Counted from the stretch's first letter, positions 51,268 to 60,546 are shown. The stretch is DNA of 64,000 nucleotides from Pseudonocardia sp. DSM 110487 (GCF_019468565.1 NZ_CP080521.1:4526001-4590000), one strand, 5' to 3'. Translations and numbers: made by a program. Notes: a model not told the origin generated them from the letters alone.

Positions 51268-53788
51268 GCACCTCCACCGTGCCGCGGCCGCCGTCGACCC
51301 GGACCCGGTCACCGGTGTGCAGCACGCTCGTCGCGGTGCCCGTCCCGACGACGGCGGGGATACCCAGCTCACGGGCCACGATCGCGGCGTGCGAGAGCGG
51401 CGCCCCGACGTCGGTGACGACGGCGGCGGCGCGCGGGAAGAGCGGCGTCCAGCCGATGTTGGTCACGGTCGTCACGAGGATCTCGCCGGGCCGCAGGTCC
51501 GCGCCCTCCTCGGCCGAGCGCAGCACCCGCACGACCCCCTCGACGACGCCGCCCGCGCCGGGGAAGCCGGTCACGTCTCCGCTGGCAGATGCCGGTGCTG
51601 CCGAGGCCCCGTTGATGTTGGAGTAGACATCCGCGCGGCGACCGGGGTCGGCCGCCCATGCGAACGGGTCGAACGCACCGCGGATCAGCGAGGGGTACGG
51701 CGGGAGCGCGGCGTAGCGCTCGTAGGCGGCGCGCCGCTCGGAGCTGTCGGGCACCGGCGCGCCGCGCAGGACGGCGGCGACCTCGTCGACGTCCAGCATG
51801 AACACCTCGTCGCCGAGCCCGGCGAGCTCGGCGGCCCGCAGCAGGTAGGCGCGCGCGACGGCGAACGCCCGGATCACCTCGGTGCGTGCCTGCTCGCGCT
51901 TGCTCGCGGCGCCTGCCCAGCGCCGCAGCCGCTTCCGCGTGGCGGCCACCTGCTTCGCGTGCGCGGCGACGAGCCGTTCCCACGCGGCGCGGTGGGCCGC
52001 CTCCTGCTTCCGCAGGAGGTCGAGGGGGTCGGCTCCGGCCTCGCGCAGCGCGCCGAGCTGCTGCTCCACCCAGCCGGGTTGCTCGGCGGGGCGGGGAAGG
52101 GACACCTCGAACTCGTGGGGGCCGCGGTGGCCGTACCGCTCGGTGTAGGTGGCCTCGTCGATGTCCCCGCGCTCGAGCAGCGCCAGCCCCACGACCGGTC
52201 CGAGGCTCGCGAGCATCTCGCCGTCGACGGTGATCCCCGACGTGAGCGCGGCCGCGTCGGCGTCGCCGACCAGCTTCCGCAGCCGCTTCTGCACGGTGAG
52301 CAGGGCGACCGGGTCGCTGCGGCCCGCGGCGCCCAGCATGTCCGAGCCCGTGACGACGAGCCGGCGCACCTCGTCGTCCCAGAGTCGCGCCAGTGCGGCA
52401 GGGTCGCTGGTCGCCTTGATCCGTTCGGTCAGCTCCGCGCAGCGGCGCGGGTTCCCCTCCAGGAACGCGGGCAGTCGCCGCAGGGTGCCGGGCACACTCG
52501 CCATGAACCGCACCGCGGTGGGCACGAGCGAGCGGAGCACCCGCATCCGCGAGAGCGGGACCGGGGGGATCGCGACACCGGCCGGCAGCTGGCCGAAGGT
52601 GTTCTCGGTCAGTGAGCGGAAGCGCGACTCCGAGATGCCGACGAGCCCCGACATCGCGGCGGACAGGCTCATGTTCAGGTAGAAGCGCCCACCGATGTTG
52701 CCGTACCCGCGCAGGTCCGGCAGCGAGAGCGTCGGCATGGCCCGGGACATGAACAGCTGCACGAGCGACCAGGTGCACGGCGTCATGACGTCCGGGATGG
52801 CCTCGCCGAGGTTGGTGTTGGTCCACAGGAAGTCGCCGAGGCGGGTGTCGTTCCACGGGTCGCGCAACCCGGTGATCGGCCGGGCCTGGACGATCGCGAG
52901 CATCCCGTGGGCCAGGGTCCACTCGACGTCCATGGGCCGGCCGTAGTGGGCCGCGATGCGCCGGCCGAGGGCGGCGAGCTCGGCGGCGCGGGCGTCGTCG
53001 AGGACGGGGGCGCGGCGCCGCTCGGCCGGCACCGGCCGCTCGGCGGGACCGTCGGGTGTGCGGACGGTCATGACCTCCTTGTCACCGGTGCGCCGTTCCC
53101 GCACCGCGCCGGTGGCGGCGTCGAGCACCAGCTCGTCCGGGGTGACCTGACCGCCCACGAGGGACTCGCCGAGCCCCCACGTCGCGTTGACGACCATCCG
53201 GTCGGTTGCGCCGGTCACCGGGTCGGCGGTGAACAGCACGCCGGCGGCGTCGGCGTCGACCAGCTCCTGCACGACCACCGCGAGCGCGACGTCGGCCGGG
53301 TCGATCCCCTCCCGCCTGCGGTACTCGATCGCCCGCGCGGTCCACAGTGAGGCCCAGCATCGGCGCACCGCATCGACCACGGCATCCGCGCCGCGGATGT
53401 CGAGGAAGGTGTCCTGCTGCCCGGCGAAGGAGGCGCCGGGCAGGTCCTCTGCGGTCGCGGACGAGCGGACGGCCACGGCCGGCTCACCGAGCGCGGTGTA
53501 GGCCTCCCGGATCGGCGACGCGAGCTCGTCGGGCACCTCGTGCGCCGCGAACAGCGCGGCGATCGCGTCGGCGTCCCCCGAGCCGGCCGCGGCGACGATC
53601 CCGTCCTGCAGCCCGTAGTGGGCGACGAACCGCCGGTAGGCGGCCGTGGTCACGTGGAAGCCAGGCGGCACCGGCAGTCCGGCGCGCTGCAGCGTGGCGA
53701 GTGAGGCGCCCTTGCCGCCGACGGTGGCCAGGTCGGCCCTGGCCGCGTCGAGGGTCAGCACGTAGGTGTTCTGCGTGCTCGTGGTCAT
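51251..53788 (-). CDS. Three-domain PEP-utilising phosphotransferase (rifampin-phosphotransferase-like)
   Basis: 845 aa. Residues ~1-310 are the ATP-grasp domain (VGGKGASLATLQRAGLPVPPGF, AVRSSATAEDLPGASFAGQQDT, ending in IVQARPITG). Residues ~320-740 are a large helical substrate domain, and the C-terminus is the swivelling domain with phosphohistidine H800 in GAPLSHAAIVARELGIPAVVG. This is the layout of rifampin phosphotransferase, but the H-loop and middle-domain start (TNTNLGEAIPDVMTP) differ from RPH, so resistance should not be assumed. GGAGGAG lies six bases before ATG 53788. The start overlaps the TetR gene stop (ATGA), so the TetR protein probably controls it. Confidence 0.82.
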   Translation of the reverse strand: MTTSTQNTYVLTLDAARADLATVGGKGASLATLQRAGLPVPPGFHVTTAAYRRFVAHYGLQDGIVAAAGSGDADAIAALFAAHEVPDELASPIREAYTALGEPAVAVRSSATAEDLPGASFAGQQDTFLDIRGADAVVDAVRRCWASLWTARAIEYRRREGIDPADVALAVVVQELVDADAAGVLFTADPVTGATDRMVVNATWGLGESLVGGQVTPDELVLDAATGAVRERRTGDKEVMTVRTPDGPAERPVPAERRRAPVLDDARAAELAALGRRIAAHYGRPMDVEWTLAHGMLAIVQARPITGLRDPWNDTRLGDFLWTNTNLGEAIPDVMTPCTWSLVQLFMSRAMPTLSLPDLRGYGNIGGRFYLNMSLSAAMSGLVGISESRFRSLTENTFGQLPAGVAIPPVPLSRMRVLRSLVPTAVRFMASVPGTLRRLPAFLEGNPRRCAELTERIKATSDPAALARLWDDEVRRLVVTGSDMLGAAGRSDPVALLTVQKRLRKLVGDADAAALTSGITVDGEMLASLGPVVGLALLERGDIDEATYTERYGHRGPHEFEVSLPRPAEQPGWVEQQLGALREAGADPLDLLRKQEAAHRAAWERLVAAHAKQVAATRKRLRRWAGAASKREQARTEVIRAFAVARAYLLRAAELAGLGDEVFMLDVDEVAAVLRGAPVPDSSERRAAYERYAALPPYPSLIRGAFDPFAWAADPGRRADVYSNINGASAAPASASGDVTGFPGAGGVVEGVVRVLRSAEEGADLRPGEILVTTVTNIGWTPLFPRAAAVVTDVGAPLSHAAIVARELGIPAVVGTGTATSVLHTGDRVRVDGGRGTVEVLTPAT

Positions 53789-54504
53789 GCTGTCTCCTCC
53801 GTGGTGAGGGCGGCCTGCAGCTGCTCGTCGGCAACGGCCAGCGCGCGGTCGACGTGGTCGCGCACCGCCCGGTCCATGGCCGTCACCTCGCCCGGGGTCA
53901 GCGGTTCGGGGCGCTGGAGCGAGCGCCACACCGCCTCGGCCACCAGGCCGGGCACCACGTCGTCGGGCACGCGGAATTCCTCGGGCATCAGGGGGGCGGT
54001 CAGGAAGTAGCCGAGGAACATCGCGCTCAACACGGTGACCTGCTCGGCGAGGGTGCGGTCGGTGCGGACCAGGCCGGCTTCCCGCAGCGTCACGACGAGC
54101 TCGGTGATACCGCCGGTCGGCCTGCCCTCCTCGGCGGCGGCCCGGGCGAGCCCGCCGAGCACCTCGGTGTCGCGGGTCAGCACGGCCGTGACGAGCGGGC
54201 TGCGCTGGTAGGCCCGCACGCTCTCGACGAGCAGCAGTTCCAGGTCGGCCGGCCGCTCAGCGGCACGGAGCCGGTCGCGCAGCTGGGTCAGGACGACCGC
54301 TCGCTCGCGGCGCAGCAGCGCGAGGAAGAGCCGGTCGCGGCTGCGCCAGTGCGCGTACACGCTGCCCTTGGCGATGCCCGCCTCGCGCGCGATGTCGTTG
54401 ATGGTCGTGCGGTCGTGCCCGTAGCGCAGCAGCAGCCGCGCGGCGGCGTCGAGGATCCGGTCGGCTCGCTCGACGGGATCGACGGGAACCCCTCGTGGTG
54501 ACAC
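53785..54504 (-). CDS. TetR-family regulator
   Basis: 239 aa. Helix-turn-helix: TINDIAREAGIAKGSVYAHWRSRDRLFLALL. The long helical domain suggests a sizeable ligand. It begins with GTG 54504, ten bases after a 30-bp inverted repeat, and is translationally coupled to the phosphotransferase gene, giving an autoregulated two-gene unit. Confidence 0.9.
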   Translation of the reverse strand: MSPRGVPVDPVERADRILDAAARLLLRYGHDRTTINDIAREAGIAKGSVYAHWRSRDRLFLALLRRERAVVLTQLRDRLRAAERPADLELLLVESVRAYQRSPLVTAVLTRDTEVLGGLARAAAEEGRPTGGITELVVTLREAGLVRTDRTLAEQVTVLSAMFLGYFLTAPLMPEEFRVPDDVVPGLVAEAVWRSLQRPEPLTPGEVTAMDRAVRDHVDRALAVADEQLQAALTTEETA

Positions 54505-54513
54505 TGCTGCTCC

Positions 54514-54543
54514 TGATGACCAGATGAACGGATCTGGTCATCA
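54514..54543. promoter_or_regulatory. Perfect inverted repeat, TetR operator candidate
   Basis: TGATGACCAGAT (54514-54525) and ATCTGGTCATCA (54532-54543) are perfect 12-base arms with a 6-base spacer, immediately upstream of the TetR start. Binding here would repress the TetR/phosphotransferase operon. Confidence 0.75.
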
Positions 54544-54645
54544 TGATGCCACGGCGAGCGGAATCGGGAAAGATCGGCCAACCTGTCGTATCTGTAGACA
54601 CACGCCTTCGTACGTAGACGCCTGCTCCCTGTTAGGCTGCCCTTC

Positions 54646-55455
54646 GTGTCGAGCGATCGAGAGAGCGGCATGCGTGCTGTCAAGTCGGCGGCGCGCACCG
54701 TGGATCTGCTCGAGCTCCTCGCCACCCGACAGAACCGTCCGGCAAGGCTTCGCGAGCTGAGTGAGGCCCTCGGCGCGCCGCGCAGCAGCGTCTACGCCCT
54801 GATCCGCACCCTCGTCGAACGCGGCTGGGTCCGCGCCGATCCGACGGGCACGCAGTACAGCATCGGCATCCGAGCACTGCTCGCCGGCACAACGTACCTC
54901 GACACCGACCCCTACCTGCGCATCGTCCAGCCGCAGATCACGGACCTGTCGGCCGCGCTGGACGAGACGATCCACTTCGGCCGGATCGACCGCGGGGACA
55001 TCGTCTACCTCGCCACCAAGGAGTCGACCAAATACATCCGGCCGTTCAGCCGGATCGGTCGCAGGCTTCCGGCGTTCAGCACGGCGATGGGCAAGGCGCT
55101 GCTCGCCGAACGCCTCGATACGGGGATCGACGCGCACGTGCCGAGGGAGCCTGCGCCGCTCACCCCGAACACGCTGGTCGACCACGACGCGCTGATCCGC
55201 GATCTCGAGCTCACCCGCACCCGTGGGTACGCGATCGACGACGAGGAGAACTACGTCGGGGTGAAGTGCTTCGGCTTCGCCCTGCGCTACAGCAGCCCAG
55301 CGACCGACGCCATCAGCTGCTCGGTCCCGGCGGCGAGCCTGGACGAGAGCCGGCAGGAGGAGATCGTCGCGGCGCTCGAGCAGACGCGGCTGGCCATCGA
55401 GCGCATGGCGCCCGTCGACCTCACCGCCACCCCCGAGCTCGGCCGCGGGATCTAG
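54646..55455 (+). CDS. IclR-family transcriptional regulator
   Basis: 269 aa. An N-terminal winged helix (LRELSEALGAPRSSVYALIRTLVERGWVR) precedes the GAF-like IclR effector domain (TIHFGRIDRGDIVYLATKES, GKALLAE, RGYAIDDEENYVGVKCFG). IclR proteins usually sense aromatic or small organic acids. No catabolic gene is adjacent, so the target is not obvious. The TAG stop lies inside the left end of the palindromic element at 55452-55619, so the C-terminus may have been altered slightly by its insertion. Confidence 0.9.
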   Translation: MSSDRESGMRAVKSAARTVDLLELLATRQNRPARLRELSEALGAPRSSVYALIRTLVERGWVRADPTGTQYSIGIRALLAGTTYLDTDPYLRIVQPQITDLSAALDETIHFGRIDRGDIVYLATKESTKYIRPFSRIGRRLPAFSTAMGKALLAERLDTGIDAHVPREPAPLTPNTLVDHDALIRDLELTRTRGYAIDDEENYVGVKCFGFALRYSSPATDAISCSVPAASLDESRQEEIVAALEQTRLAIERMAPVDLTATPELGRGI

Positions 55456-55619
55456 GCCGTGTCTGGCGGATCTTGACCGCGGTATTCGCGCCCAGGCCAC
55501 CCCTGGCTGCGTTGTCGGCCCGACCGGGTATTCCCAATACAACGGCTCGGGCCTCCGCCTTGCCAGGGGCGGCCTGGATCACGAATCCCATCGCCCAAGA
55601 TCCACGAGACACGGCCTAG
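55452..55619. mobile_element. 168-bp MITE-like palindromic element
   Basis: Both ends read CTAGGCCGTGTCT inward. The terminal inverted repeats (55452-55475 and 55596-55619, ending in GGATCTTG) differ at only three positions. The interior continues as an imperfect palindrome to the centre near 55535, with CCAGGCC/GGCCTGG and CCCCTGGC/GCCAGGGG pairs. No coding capacity. The CTAG at each end may be the duplicated target. It has the look of a transposase-dependent miniature element. Confidence 0.75.
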
Positions 55620-55645
55620 CCGTTCGCGTCATGCATGATGCCCGT

Positions 55646-56422
55646 TCAGGAGGGCTGGCGGGTGGGCATGATCGTGATCTGCTGCAGGTTGACTCGCGCG
55701 GGCTGCTCGGCCAGGAAGGCGACCGCCTCGGCGATGTCTTCGGGTTCCAGCCAGGTCATGGCCTGCTTGGACCCGTCCAGCCAGTCCCGCGCCCCGGCGT
55801 CGGTGACGTGGCTCTGCAGCTCGGTGCCGACGATGCCCGGTTCGATCGCCGACACCCGGACGTCCTTGGCGCCCAGCTCCGCGCGCAGGGTCCGCGACAG
55901 GTGGGTCACGTAGGCCTTGGTGCCGGAGTAGACCGCGAAGTTCGGGAAGATGTTCTGCGCGGCGATCGAGGAGGTGTTCACCAGGTCGGCGACCCCCTTG
56001 TCGGCGGCGGCCGCGATCAGCTGCGGGACGAAGGCACCGATGGTGTTCATCAGGCCGGTGATGTTCAGGTCGATCTGGTGCTGCCATTGCTCGACCGGCA
56101 GCTCCTCGACCGGAGCCGGCAGCATGACACCGGCGTTGGTGAACAGCAGATCGACGGTGCCGAGCTCGTCGGCGATCCGCTCGGCCGCCGCCCGCAGGGC
56201 CGCGGCGTCGGTGACGTCGACAGGCAGGGCGAGCGCGGTGCCGCCGGCCTGCTCGATCTCCTTGACCAGGGTCTCGAGCCGGTCGGCGCGGCGGGCCAGC
56301 ACGGCGACCTGCGCGCCGGAGGTCGCCAGTCGCTTGGCGGTGGCCGCACCGATGCCGCTGGACGCGCCGGTGACGACGGCGACCCGGCCGGTCAGCGGGG
56401 CGGTCTGCGTGGAGGTGGTCAT
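55646..56422 (-). CDS. Short-chain dehydrogenase/reductase (classical SDR)
   Basis: 258-aa oxidoreductase. Cofactor motif TGASSGIGAATAKRLA, then LFTNAGVMLPAP, catalytic serine in NTSSIAAQ and YSGTKAYV for Tyr/Lys. A basic residue after the glycine motif (LARRADRL) indicates NADP(H). The ATG at 56422 has AGGGG eight bases upstream. It diverges from an MmyB-type XRE regulator, an arrangement very common in actinomycetes and suggesting control by it. Confidence 0.92.
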   Translation of the reverse strand: MTTSTQTAPLTGRVAVVTGASSGIGAATAKRLATSGAQVAVLARRADRLETLVKEIEQAGGTALALPVDVTDAAALRAAAERIADELGTVDLLFTNAGVMLPAPVEELPVEQWQHQIDLNITGLMNTIGAFVPQLIAAAADKGVADLVNTSSIAAQNIFPNFAVYSGTKAYVTHLSRTLRAELGAKDVRVSAIEPGIVGTELQSHVTDAGARDWLDGSKQAMTWLEPEDIAEAVAFLAEQPARVNLQQITIMPTRQPS

Positions 56423-56540
56423 CAGGTAGTCCCCTCGGATGGATCTCGTGGCCGGTCGGCCACGGGATCCACACAACCAGCGCCGGACCGGCCGCAGGCC
56501 GCGTTGTCGAGCCCTGCCCGACCGGGGTCGGCCGGACCTG

Positions 56541-56553
56541 GGTCTGGCAGACC
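56541..56553. promoter_or_regulatory. 13-bp palindrome in the SDR/XRE divergent region
   Basis: GGTCTG-G-CAGACC is a perfect palindrome about 40 bases before the XRE gene. It may be the regulator's binding site; a 13-bp palindrome could also arise by chance. Confidence 0.4.
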
Positions 56554-56591
56554 GACCTTCGTCGATCCACGGTCCCGCGCGGCACCGCACA

Positions 56592-57491
56592 ATGGCGTTC
56601 ATGGAGCACAACGCCGAGCTCAAGGAGTTCCTGCGCTCGCGCCGCGCTCGACTCGGAATCGACGACGTCCAGGTCGGGGGCACCGGGGCCGCGCGGCGCG
56701 TGCCCGGGCTGCGCCGGGAGGAGGTCGCGCAGCTTGCCGGGGTGAGCGTGGACTACTACAGCCGGCTGGAGCAGGGCCGCCCGCTCAACGTTTCCGACGA
56801 GGTGCTCGACGCGATCGGGCGGGCCCTACGGCTCGACGACATCGAGCGCGCGCACCTGTTCCAGATCGCCCGCATCAACCCGCGTCGCAGGCGACGGCGC
56901 AGCCCTGCCCGCGTCCAGCGGGTGCGGTCCGGGATCAGGCGCGTGCTGGACACGCTCGACGACGTCGCCCCGGCCTTCGTGTTCGGCAGGCGGATGGACG
57001 TCCTGGCAACCAACCGGCTGGCCCGCGCGCTGATGACCGACTTCGAGGCGCTGCCGCCCCGGGAGCGCAACATGATCCGGTACACCTTCCTCGACGAGTC
57101 CACCCGCGAGCTGTATGCGGACTGGGAGGACGTGGCCCGGGACAACGTCGCGGTCCTGCGGCTGGACGCCGGCCGGCATCCCGACGACCCGCTGCTGGCC
57201 GAGCTGGTCGGCGAGCTCGCCGTGAAGAGCCCGCAGTTCCGGCGATGGTGGGCCGACCACGACGTCCGCGAGCGCAGCCACGGCACCAAGCGCTACCACC
57301 ATCCCCTGGTTGGCGACCTCACGATCGACTACGAGTCGGTGTCGCTGCCCGGCGACCCCGACCAGACGCTCTGCATCTACACCGCCGAACCCGGCTCGGC
57401 CTCGCAGAACGCGCTGCGCCTGCTGGCCGGCTGGACCGCAGCACCGGGCGCGCCCGACACGGTCGCGTCCGGCGATCGCTCGGGGTCCTGA
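56592..57491 (+). CDS. XRE-family regulator with MmyB-like ligand-binding domain
   Basis: 299 aa. The N-terminal HTH (LKEFLRSRRARLGI, RVPGLRREEVAQLAGVSVDYYSRLEQGR, LNVSDEVLDAIGRALRLDD) is followed by an MmyB-like PAS-type domain (PAFVFGRRMDVLATNRLARALM, YDWEDVARDNVAVLRLDAGR, WWADHDVRERSHGTKRYHHPLVG). The domain binds fatty acids in a characterised relative. It probably regulates the divergent SDR. ATG 56592 or 56601 may be used; neither has a strong ribosome site. Confidence 0.9.
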   Translation: MAFMEHNAELKEFLRSRRARLGIDDVQVGGTGAARRVPGLRREEVAQLAGVSVDYYSRLEQGRPLNVSDEVLDAIGRALRLDDIERAHLFQIARINPRRRRRRSPARVQRVRSGIRRVLDTLDDVAPAFVFGRRMDVLATNRLARALMTDFEALPPRERNMIRYTFLDESTRELYADWEDVARDNVAVLRLDAGRHPDDPLLAELVGELAVKSPQFRRWWADHDVRERSHGTKRYHHPLVGDLTIDYESVSLPGDPDQTLCIYTAEPGSASQNALRLLAGWTAAPGAPDTVASGDRSGS

Positions 57492-57554
57492 TCACCCGCG
57501 ACAGGCCGGTTGTCCACGGCGGTCCCCACGACCATGGGCACCCGACACTTCGGA

Positions 57555-58532
57555 TCATGCACGGGCGAGTGCGTCCGGCTCGCCGATGAGCGGGTGGTGG
57601 CACTCCGCGCCGTGGACCGCATCGCCGGCCGGCGGCGGGGTCCCGGTCGCGCACACCTCGGTCGCCCGCCAGCACCGCGTCCGGAACCGGCACCCGGACG
57701 GCGGGTCCAGCGGGGACGGGAGCTCGCCCTCGAGCACGATCCGCTCGCTGCGTCCGGCCCGATCCAGGCTCGGGGCCGCCGACAGCAGCGCCGCCGTGTA
57801 GGGATGCCGCGGCCGCTCGAAGACCTGCTCGACGGGGCCCGACTCGACGATCCGGCCCAGGTACATGACGACGACGCGGTCCGCGACGTGGCGGACGACC
57901 GACAGGTCGTGGGAGATGAACAGGTACGACACCCCGAGCCGCTGCTGCAGCTCCGCCAGCAGGTTGAGCACCTGCGACTGCACGGAGAGGTCCAGCGCGG
58001 ACACCGGCTCGTCGCACACCACCACGTCCGGGTCGAGCGCGAGCGCGCGGGCGATCCCGAGTCGCTGCCGCTGGCCACCGGACAGCTCGGCCGGGTAGCG
58101 GCCGGCATCCCCTGGTCGCAGCCCCACGAGGTCGAGCAGTTCCCGCACCCGGGCGGCCCGGTCCCGCGCCGTCCGGAACAGGTCCCGGTGGGTCCACCAC
58201 GGCTCGGCCACGATCTCGCCCGCCGTCATCCGCGCGTTGAGCGAGTCGTACGGGTCCTGGAAGACCATCTGGACCCGGCGCCGCCAGGCCAGTAGCTCCT
58301 TGCCGGTCAGCGTGAACGGGTCGACGCCCGCGAAGCGGATCGTGCCGGTGTCCGGCCGCTCCAGCCGCAGCAGCGTGCGCGCGAGCGTCGACTTGCCGCA
58401 GCCGGACTCACCGACGAGGCCGAGCGTCTCCCCGCGGCCCAGCTCGAAGCTCACCCCGTCGAGCGCGCGCACCCGCCCACCTCGAACGGTGAAGCTCTTG
58501 CCGAGCTCGCGGACCTCGACCAGCTCAGACAT
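57555..58532 (-). CDS. ABC transporter ATP-binding protein, OppF/DppF type
   Basis: 325 aa: Walker A GESGCGKST, QDPYDSLNARM, signature LSGGQRQR, Walker B VVVCDEP, H-loop SHDL, and the C-terminal CRFRTRC extension of oligopeptide ATPases. Last gene of a leftward five-gene importer operon. Its start overlaps the upstream OppD-type gene by eight bases. Confidence 0.92.
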   Translation of the reverse strand: MSELVEVRELGKSFTVRGGRVRALDGVSFELGRGETLGLVGESGCGKSTLARTLLRLERPDTGTIRFAGVDPFTLTGKELLAWRRRVQMVFQDPYDSLNARMTAGEIVAEPWWTHRDLFRTARDRAARVRELLDLVGLRPGDAGRYPAELSGGQRQRLGIARALALDPDVVVCDEPVSALDLSVQSQVLNLLAELQQRLGVSYLFISHDLSVVRHVADRVVVMYLGRIVESGPVEQVFERPRHPYTAALLSAAPSLDRAGRSERIVLEGELPSPLDPPSGCRFRTRCWRATEVCATGTPPPAGDAVHGAECHHPLIGEPDALARA

Positions 58533-59556
58533 TCGGCACCTCGTCGGGGAAGAAGCAGGCCGTCGCCCGGGTGCTCCCGTGTGGGGCAAGCGGCGGCCGT
58601 TCGGCCCGGCAGCGGTCCCGGACCAGCGGGCACCGGTCCTGGAAGACACAGCCGGCGGGGATCGCGTGCAGGTCGGGCGGTAGGCCGGGGATGGAGGGCA
58701 GGGGCTCGCCCCGCAGGCCGTGGTCGGGCACCGAGTCGAGCAGCCCCTTGCTGTACGGGTGGCGGGGGTCGGTGAACACCTCGTCGACAGGGCCGGTCTC
58801 CACGACGCTGCCCGCGTACATGACTGCCACCCGGTCGGCCTCCTCGGCGACGAGCGGCAGGTCGTGGGTGATCAGTACGAGGGCCATCCGCTGCTCGGTG
58901 CGCAGGTCCCGCAGCAGCCGCATGATCTGCGCCTGCACGGTGACGTCGAGCGCGGTGGTGGGCTCGTCGGCGATCAGCACGCGGGGGTGCAGCGCGACCG
59001 CCATCGCGATCAGCAGCCGCTGGCGCATCCCGCCCGAGAACTGGTGCGGGTAGCTGTCCGCCCGCACCTCTGGCTCCGGGATGCCCACCCGCGCCATGAG
59101 GTCCACCGCCGCCTTCCGGGCCTCCCGGCGCGACAGCCCGCGGTGGATCCGGAACGGCTCGGCGAGCTGGGTGCCCACCGGGTAGACCGGGTTGAGCGCG
59201 GTGAGCGCGTCCTGGAAGACGATGGCGATCTCGGGTCCGGCCTTGGCCCTGCGGGTCGGCTCGTCGATGGTGAGCAGGTCGACCGCGTCGGCACCACCAC
59301 TGTCATGGCCACCGAGCCGCACCGCGCCGCCGGTCACCTCGGCCACCGGGTCCAGCAGCCCGACGACCGCGCGGGCCGTCATCGACTTGCCGCAGCCGGA
59401 CTCGCCGAGCAGTGCGAGGGTCTCGCCGCGGCGGGCGGCGAAGCTGACGGTGTCCACCGCGCGGACCGTGCCGTGCGGGGTCCTGATGTCGACGCAGAGG
59501 CCGTCGACCTCGAGCACGGTGTCGGTACTGGTGTTGCTCGCGGGCGGGGCGGTCAC
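58525..59556 (-). CDS. ABC transporter ATP-binding protein, OppD/DppD type
   Basis: 343 aa: Walker A GESGCGKSM, signature FSGGMRQR, Walker B VLIADEP, H-loop THDL, and C-terminal CVFQDRC/CRAE cysteine segment that in DppD-type ATPases holds an iron-sulfur cluster. GTG 59556 overlaps the permease stop (GTGA) and has GGAGG a few bases upstream. Confidence 0.92.
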   Translation of the reverse strand: MTAPPASNTSTDTVLEVDGLCVDIRTPHGTVRAVDTVSFAARRGETLALLGESGCGKSMTARAVVGLLDPVAEVTGGAVRLGGHDSGGADAVDLLTIDEPTRRAKAGPEIAIVFQDALTALNPVYPVGTQLAEPFRIHRGLSRREARKAAVDLMARVGIPEPEVRADSYPHQFSGGMRQRLLIAMAVALHPRVLIADEPTTALDVTVQAQIMRLLRDLRTEQRMALVLITHDLPLVAEEADRVAVMYAGSVVETGPVDEVFTDPRHPYSKGLLDSVPDHGLRGEPLPSIPGLPPDLHAIPAGCVFQDRCPLVRDRCRAERPPLAPHGSTRATACFFPDEVPNV

Positions 59557-60533
59557 GGACGGGCCTCCTGCTCGATGGGCACGCTGTGCGCCACGCCGGG
59601 TCGGCGCGAGCGCGGCGTGAGGAGCCGCCAGCGCTCGCCGGGGTCGCCTGCCAGCCGCACCCATGACGACAGCACCGTCGCCGCCACGGTGACGACGACG
59701 ATGGCCAGGCCGGGGAAGAACGACAACCACCATGCCGTGCGCAGGTAGCTGCGCCCCTCGGACACCATGAGGCCCCAGCTCACGTCCGGCGGCTGGATGC
59801 CGATGCCGAGGAAGGAGAGTGACGACTCGGCGAGCGTGATGTAGCAGAAGTCGAGCGTTGCGACGGTCAGCAGCGTGGGCAGGATGATCGGCAGGACGTG
59901 GCGGCGGATGACGGCGCCCCCGGAGGTGCCGAACGTGCGCGCGGCGTCGACGAACCCGCGGCCGCGCAGCGCGGCCGCCTCGGCCCGTGCGGTGCGCAGG
60001 AAGACCGGGATCCTGGTGATCGCCAGCACCAGCACTATCGTCGCGATGCTCGGCGCGAACACGTACAGCACGACGACGGCGAGCAGCAGCGACGGGAAGC
60101 TCATGATCACATCGGCGATGCGCATCGCGATGCTCTCGCGGCGCCCGCGGTGGTAGCCCGCCCACATGCCGATCACGGAGCCGATGACCATCGACAGCAG
60201 CACCGTCGGCAGGGCGACCGAGAACGTCGTCGCGCTCGCGACGATCAGCCGCGCGAGCACGCTGCGACCGAGCGCGTCGGTGCCCAGCAGGCCGAACCAG
60301 CCCAGCTCGGTGCTGAGCGGGGGGCGGCGGGAGAGCGCGAGGTCCTGCCGCTGTGCGACCTCGCCGAGCAGTAGCGGGCCGAGCAGCGCGCAGAGCGCGG
60401 CGAGCAGCAGCACGACGGCCGCGGCGGTGGCGACCCGGTCGGCCAGCAGCAGCCTGAGGAGCCCGGGGGAGGACCGGCGCGGCGCCGGTTCGCTCGGGGC
60501 GGGAGCTGTGGGTGTCAGTTCGGCGGTGCTCAT
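59553..60533 (-). CDS. ABC transporter permease, DppC type
   Basis: 326-aa permease with a proline-rich cytoplasmic N-terminus (~1-25), the GLLGTDALGRSVLARLIV signature, five to six membrane segments and an EAA loop AARTFGTSGGAVIRRHVLP. An unusually long C-terminal tail follows the last helix. It lies 13 bases after the DppB-type gene. Confidence 0.9.
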   Translation of the reverse strand: MSTAELTPTAPAPSEPAPRRSSPGLLRLLLADRVATAAAVVLLLAALCALLGPLLLGEVAQRQDLALSRRPPLSTELGWFGLLGTDALGRSVLARLIVASATTFSVALPTVLLSMVIGSVIGMWAGYHRGRRESIAMRIADVIMSFPSLLLAVVVLYVFAPSIATIVLVLAITRIPVFLRTARAEAAALRGRGFVDAARTFGTSGGAVIRRHVLPIILPTLLTVATLDFCYITLAESSLSFLGIGIQPPDVSWGLMVSEGRSYLRTAWWLSFFPGLAIVVVTVAATVLSSWVRLAGDPGERWRLLTPRSRRPGVAHSVPIEQEARP

Positions 60534-60546
60534 CGCAAGCCTTCCT

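Noticed and set aside
51251..53788. Calling the gene rifampin phosphotransferase (rph)
   Set aside because: The domain order fits, but the H-loop (GAPLSHAAIV) and middle-domain start differ from known RPH, so only a family-level name is given.
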